A stretch of DNA of 7,114 nucleotides. Origin: an uncultured bacterium (lineage in GTDB: Bacteria; Bacillota; Clostridia; Christensenellales; Pumilibacteraceae). The notes beneath the pieces were generated by a model. That model did no database searches, was not told the DNA's origin, and was given only the letters and a program-made list of their open reading frames with translations. Positions 4,580 through 7,114 of the stretch are shown piece after piece; positions within the stretch are counted from its first letter, which is position 1, and each line of letters starts with the position of its first letter. Location: NCBI GenBank assembly GCA_949747725.1, contig CATKFJ010000149.1, forward strand, positions 1 through 7,114, written 5' to 3'. Made by a program: the position numbers and the translations under genes.

Positions 4580-6862
4580 GTGAAACTCGTTATTATAGAA
4601 GGCTACGGCAAAATGGAAACTGTACAGAAATATCTCGGCAGCGGATACAAAGTTTTCGCTACCGGCGGTCACGTTCGCGATCTTCCTGCCAAGCGTTTGG
4701 CGGTAGACGTCGACCACGATTTCGAACCGACGTATGTTATAATGGATGATAAGAAATCGGTTGTCGAAAGTCTGAAAAAGTCGGCCGCGGCGGCAGAAAC
4801 CGTTCTTCTTGCAACCGACCCCGATCGCGAAGGCGAGGCAATATCTTGGCATATAGCGACGTTGCTCGACATTCCGGAAAGCGCGCCTGTTCGCATAGAG
4901 TTTAACGAAATCAGTAAGAACGCCGTTCAGGCGGCGTTGAAAAATCCGCGTGCAATAAACAGAAATCTGGTCGACGCACAGCAGGCGCGCAGAGTTCTCG
5001 ACAGGCTTGTCGGTTATAAGTTATCGCCCGTGCTTTGCAAAAAGATACAGAGCAATCTCAGCGCCGGGCGAGTGCAGTCGGTAACGCTCAGGCTCGTTGT
5101 AGACAGGGAACGCGAAATTCAAGCGTTTGTGCCAGAAGAGTATTGGAACTTCTTTTCGCATTTAAAAACATGCGGCAATGAAAATATCAAGACGGCATTG
5201 GTCGGTTATAAGGGCGAGAAGCTCAAGCTGTCGTGCGAAGACGAAGTAAACAAAGTCAAAACCGATCTCGACGGGGCGGTATATACTGTAAAAAACGTGA
5301 AAAAGAGCGTTACGAAAGCACACCCGTACGCGCCTTTTATCACGTCAACGATGCAACAGGAAGCGCTTAATAAGCTGGGAATGAGTTTGCGTCAAACTTC
5401 GTCTGCCGCGCAAACGCTTTATGAAGGCGTGGAACTGCCGGGCGAGGGCAAGGTTGCGCTTATCACTTATATAAGAACCGATTCCACGCGTGTATCGGGC
5501 GCGGCTATCGATGCCGCGCGCTCGTTCATTTCCGAGAAGTTCGGCAATGATTATCTGCCGGACAAGCCGAATGTTTATGCGTCCAAAAAGAGCGCGCAGG
5601 ATGCGCACGAGGCGATACGTCCCATATCGCTCGACCGTACGCCGTCGAGCGTTAAACCGCATTTAAACAAGAACATTTATATGCTTTACGATCTTATTTA
5701 CAAGCGGTTTTTGGCAAGTCAAATGTCGGACGCTACTTACAATTCGGTTTCTGTCGATATCGAAGCCAACGATTACAATTTCCGTATAAGCGGAAGAACG
5801 CCTGTTTTCGACGGCTTTACTAAGGTATATGCAGTTACCGAAAAACAATCGGACGATGATAAGACGGGCGAAAAATCAACCGCGCGCGTTCCGGCGCTAA
5901 ACGTGGGAGAAACGCTTGATTTCGTCAAGTACGAGTACGAGCAGAAGTTTACAAAGCCGCCTGCGCGTTACACGGAGGCGAGCCTTGTAAAGGCTATGGA
6001 GGAAAAAGGAATAGGCAGACCCGCGACTTATACGCCGACCGTAACGCTGTTGTTTTCGCGCAAGTATATCGAAAAAAGCGGCAGAGCTATTGCGCCGACC
6101 GAGCTTGGTTGCAAAGTTACGGATATGTTAGTAAAATATTTTTCGGATATCATGGATGTCGGGTTTACGGCTAATATGGAGAGCAAACTCGACGGCATCG
6201 AAGACGGCGGCGTGCGTTGGCAAAGCGTCATAGACGGATTTTACGACGGGTTCGAGGACAAGATCCGCGCGGCACGCGGCGATGATTATTCGCTTAAAGC
6301 GCCCGACGTTCAAACCGATTACGTATGTGAGAAGTGCGGCGCGAAAATGGTGATAAAGAGCGGACGTTACGGAAAATTCTTGGCTTGTCCGAATTATCCG
6401 AAGTGCAAGAATACAAAGAATCTCGACGAAAACGGCGAGATAATAGATCATGCGGAACCCGAAGTTTCGGATGTAGTTTGCGATAAATGCGGCGCGAAAA
6501 TGATAGTCAAAATGGGGCGTTACGGGAAATTTTTGGCTTGCCCCAATTATCCCAAATGCAAAAATATAGTCAATCTCGATAAACCCGAAGACAAAAACGA
6601 TATAGGTATTACTTTGCCGCCCTGTCCGAAATGCGGCAAACCGCTTAAAAAGATAACGACGGCGCGTTCGTCTTTCTACGGCTGTACGGGATATCCCGAA
6701 TGCGATTTTGCGTCGTCGGATCCGCCGACGGGGAATAAGTGTCCTGATTGCGGAGCGTATCTCGTACTGAAAAGCGGAAAGAACGGAAAGTATGAAAAGT
6801 GTTCCAATAAGGAATGTAAATTCAAACGCGACGTGCAAGCGGAAACCGATGACAAAAAGTAA
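4580..6862 (+). CDS. topA: Type IA DNA topoisomerase I with four C-terminal zinc ribbons
   Basis: A 760-residue enzyme that relaxes negatively supercoiled DNA by cutting one strand through a tyrosine link. The N-terminal TOPRIM domain (about 1-112) has Glu7 and the acidic triad of TDPDREGEAISWH (D80, D82, E84). The usual ESPAKA motif is replaced by EGYGKM (7-12), keeping the Glu and Lys. The core carries DAQQARRVLDRLVGYKLSP (132-150), SAGRVQSVTLR (161-171), the active site ITYIRTDSTRVS with catalytic Tyr297, DAHEAIRP (341-348) and EEKGIGRPATYTPT (474-487). The tail holds four CxxC...C zinc ribbons starting at Cys583, Cys634, Cys682 and Cys721; the first two are near copies. B. subtilis TopA is roughly 690 residues, so this one is long, mainly in the tail. 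The start is GTG 4580, backed by AAGGAG 6 nt upstream. The end overlaps trmFO by 14 nt. The dprA-topA-trmFO order matches other Firmicutes. Confidence 0.96.
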   Translation: MKLVIIEGYGKMETVQKYLGSGYKVFATGGHVRDLPAKRLAVDVDHDFEPTYVIMDDKKSVVESLKKSAAAAETVLLATDPDREGEAISWHIATLLDIPESAPVRIEFNEISKNAVQAALKNPRAINRNLVDAQQARRVLDRLVGYKLSPVLCKKIQSNLSAGRVQSVTLRLVVDREREIQAFVPEEYWNFFSHLKTCGNENIKTALVGYKGEKLKLSCEDEVNKVKTDLDGAVYTVKNVKKSVTKAHPYAPFITSTMQQEALNKLGMSLRQTSSAAQTLYEGVELPGEGKVALITYIRTDSTRVSGAAIDAARSFISEKFGNDYLPDKPNVYASKKSAQDAHEAIRPISLDRTPSSVKPHLNKNIYMLYDLIYKRFLASQMSDATYNSVSVDIEANDYNFRISGRTPVFDGFTKVYAVTEKQSDDDKTGEKSTARVPALNVGETLDFVKYEYEQKFTKPPARYTEASLVKAMEEKGIGRPATYTPTVTLLFSRKYIEKSGRAIAPTELGCKVTDMLVKYFSDIMDVGFTANMESKLDGIEDGGVRWQSVIDGFYDGFEDKIRAARGDDYSLKAPDVQTDYVCEKCGAKMVIKSGRYGKFLACPNYPKCKNTKNLDENGEIIDHAEPEVSDVVCDKCGAKMIVKMGRYGKFLACPNYPKCKNIVNLDKPEDKNDIGITLPPCPKCGKPLKKITTARSSFYGCTGYPECDFASSDPPTGNKCPDCGAYLVLKSGKNGKYEKCSNKECKFKRDVQAETDDKK
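6326..6559 (+). repeat. Tandem duplicated zinc-ribbon units inside topA
   Basis: Codons 583-609 (6326-6406) and 634-660 (6479-6559) encode nearly the same ribbon. Both share CGAKM, then GRYGKFLACPNYPKCKN, with the four cysteines in register and a 153-nt period. The DNA differs at many third codon positions (for example ttcttggcttgtccg against tttttggcttgcccc), so the copy is not recent or has been held by selection on protein. Confidence 0.85.
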
Positions 6863-7114
6863 TACCGTCAATATAATAGGCGGCGGACTTGCCGGTTCGG
6901 AGGCTGCGCTGTATTTGGCGACACACGGAATATCCGTTAGGCTTATCGAAGCGAAACCGTTATGGCGTTCGGCGGCGCACAAGAGCGACTGCTTTGCGGA
7001 GATTGTTTGTTCCAATTCGCTTAAAAGCTCGCTTGAAACAACGGCGAGCGGCACACTGAAAGTCGAGCTTGACGAACTCGGATGCAGTTTGCTTGATATT
7101 GCGCGCTCAACTTC
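6849..7114 (+). CDS. trmFO: Methylenetetrahydrofolate-tRNA-(uracil-54)-methyltransferase TrmFO, N-terminal part (runs off the right edge)
   Basis: TrmFO uses methylenetetrahydrofolate and FAD to methylate uridine 54 in the T-loop of tRNA. The first 88 codons are present, plus two bases. Residues 9-20 (IIGGGLAGSEAA) form the FAD-binding GxGxxG turn, and Glu34 in LIEAKP is the expected ribose-binding acid ending the second strand. AAHKSDCFAEIVCSNSLK (42-59) matches the family signature ending in VCSNSL; Cys54 aligns with B. subtilis Cys53, implicated in catalysis. The ATG at 6849 overlaps the end of topA by 14 nt in another frame; only a weak purine stretch (AAGCGGA, 6837-6843) precedes it, so translation may depend on topA. 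No better start is visible. Differences from common sequences include EAKP where EMRP is usual and an extra Cys48. This gene was called from direct reading at the window edge. Confidence 0.92.
   Translation, partial: MTKSNTVNIIGGGLAGSEAALYLATHGISVRLIEAKPLWRSAAHKSDCFAEIVCSNSLKSSLETTASGTLKVELDELGCSLLDIARST

Noticed and set aside
6326..6817. Repeated CxxC pattern considered as a sign of a fused or separate zinc-finger gene
   Set aside because: The frame is continuous from the topA start and such C-terminal ribbons are normal for topoisomerase I; only the number and similarity are notable.
6128..7054. 308-codon minus-strand frame across the topA/trmFO junction
   Set aside because: Both plus-strand genes here have unmistakable family motifs; the antisense product has none.
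1..7114. Search for CRISPR arrays, insertion-sequence ends, attachment sites or defence genes
   Set aside because: No regularly spaced direct repeats, transposase motifs or defence-system domains are visible; nearly all bases belong to conserved core genes.

Overview
The window looks like a chromosomal piece of a spore-forming, low- to mid-G+C Firmicute, most likely an uncultured Clostridia-type bacterium. Three things point there. The gene order dprA-topA-trmFO is a classic Firmicutes arrangement. TrmFO is the folate/FAD-type tRNA methyltransferase typical of this phylum. The left edge holds the start of a divergent gene whose N-terminus matches the mother-cell sporulation sigma factor sigma-K. 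Species cannot be told from the sequence alone.

Layout. Positions 116 to 1 (minus strand) carry the first 38 codons of a sigK-like gene that runs off the window. Positions 117-428 are a divergent intergenic region with no convincing gene. On the sigK side it holds a sigma-E-type promoter (CATACAAT with a 14-nt spacer to GCAAATT) overlapped by a SpoIIID-like site, and two dyad-symmetric elements in the expected sigK leader. On the other side it holds two candidate vegetative promoters and a TTGCAATTGCAA palindrome.

From 429 to the right edge, five plus-strand genes are packed head to tail, probably as one operon: a polytopic membrane protein resembling GT-C (Gpi18-like) glycosyltransferases (429-1949), a YifB/ComM AAA+ ATPase (1950-3494), DprA (3496-4566), DNA topoisomerase I (4580-6862) and the start of trmFO (6849 to the window end). 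Junctions are 0, 1 and 13 nt and a 14-nt overlap, so translational coupling is likely. No intrinsic terminator is visible between them.

Functionally, YifB/ComM and DprA handle incoming single-stranded DNA and recombination (established for competence in other bacteria), TopA relaxes negative supercoils, and TrmFO makes 5-methyluridine at tRNA position 54. The membrane protein is the odd member, with no obvious link to DNA processing.

I saw no CRISPR array, insertion sequence, tRNA, rRNA or phage gene. Most of the window is conserved core genome. The points worth a second look are the sporulation promoter architecture at the left edge, the altered TOPRIM signature and duplicated zinc ribbons of TopA, and the degenerate membrane glycosyltransferase-like protein.
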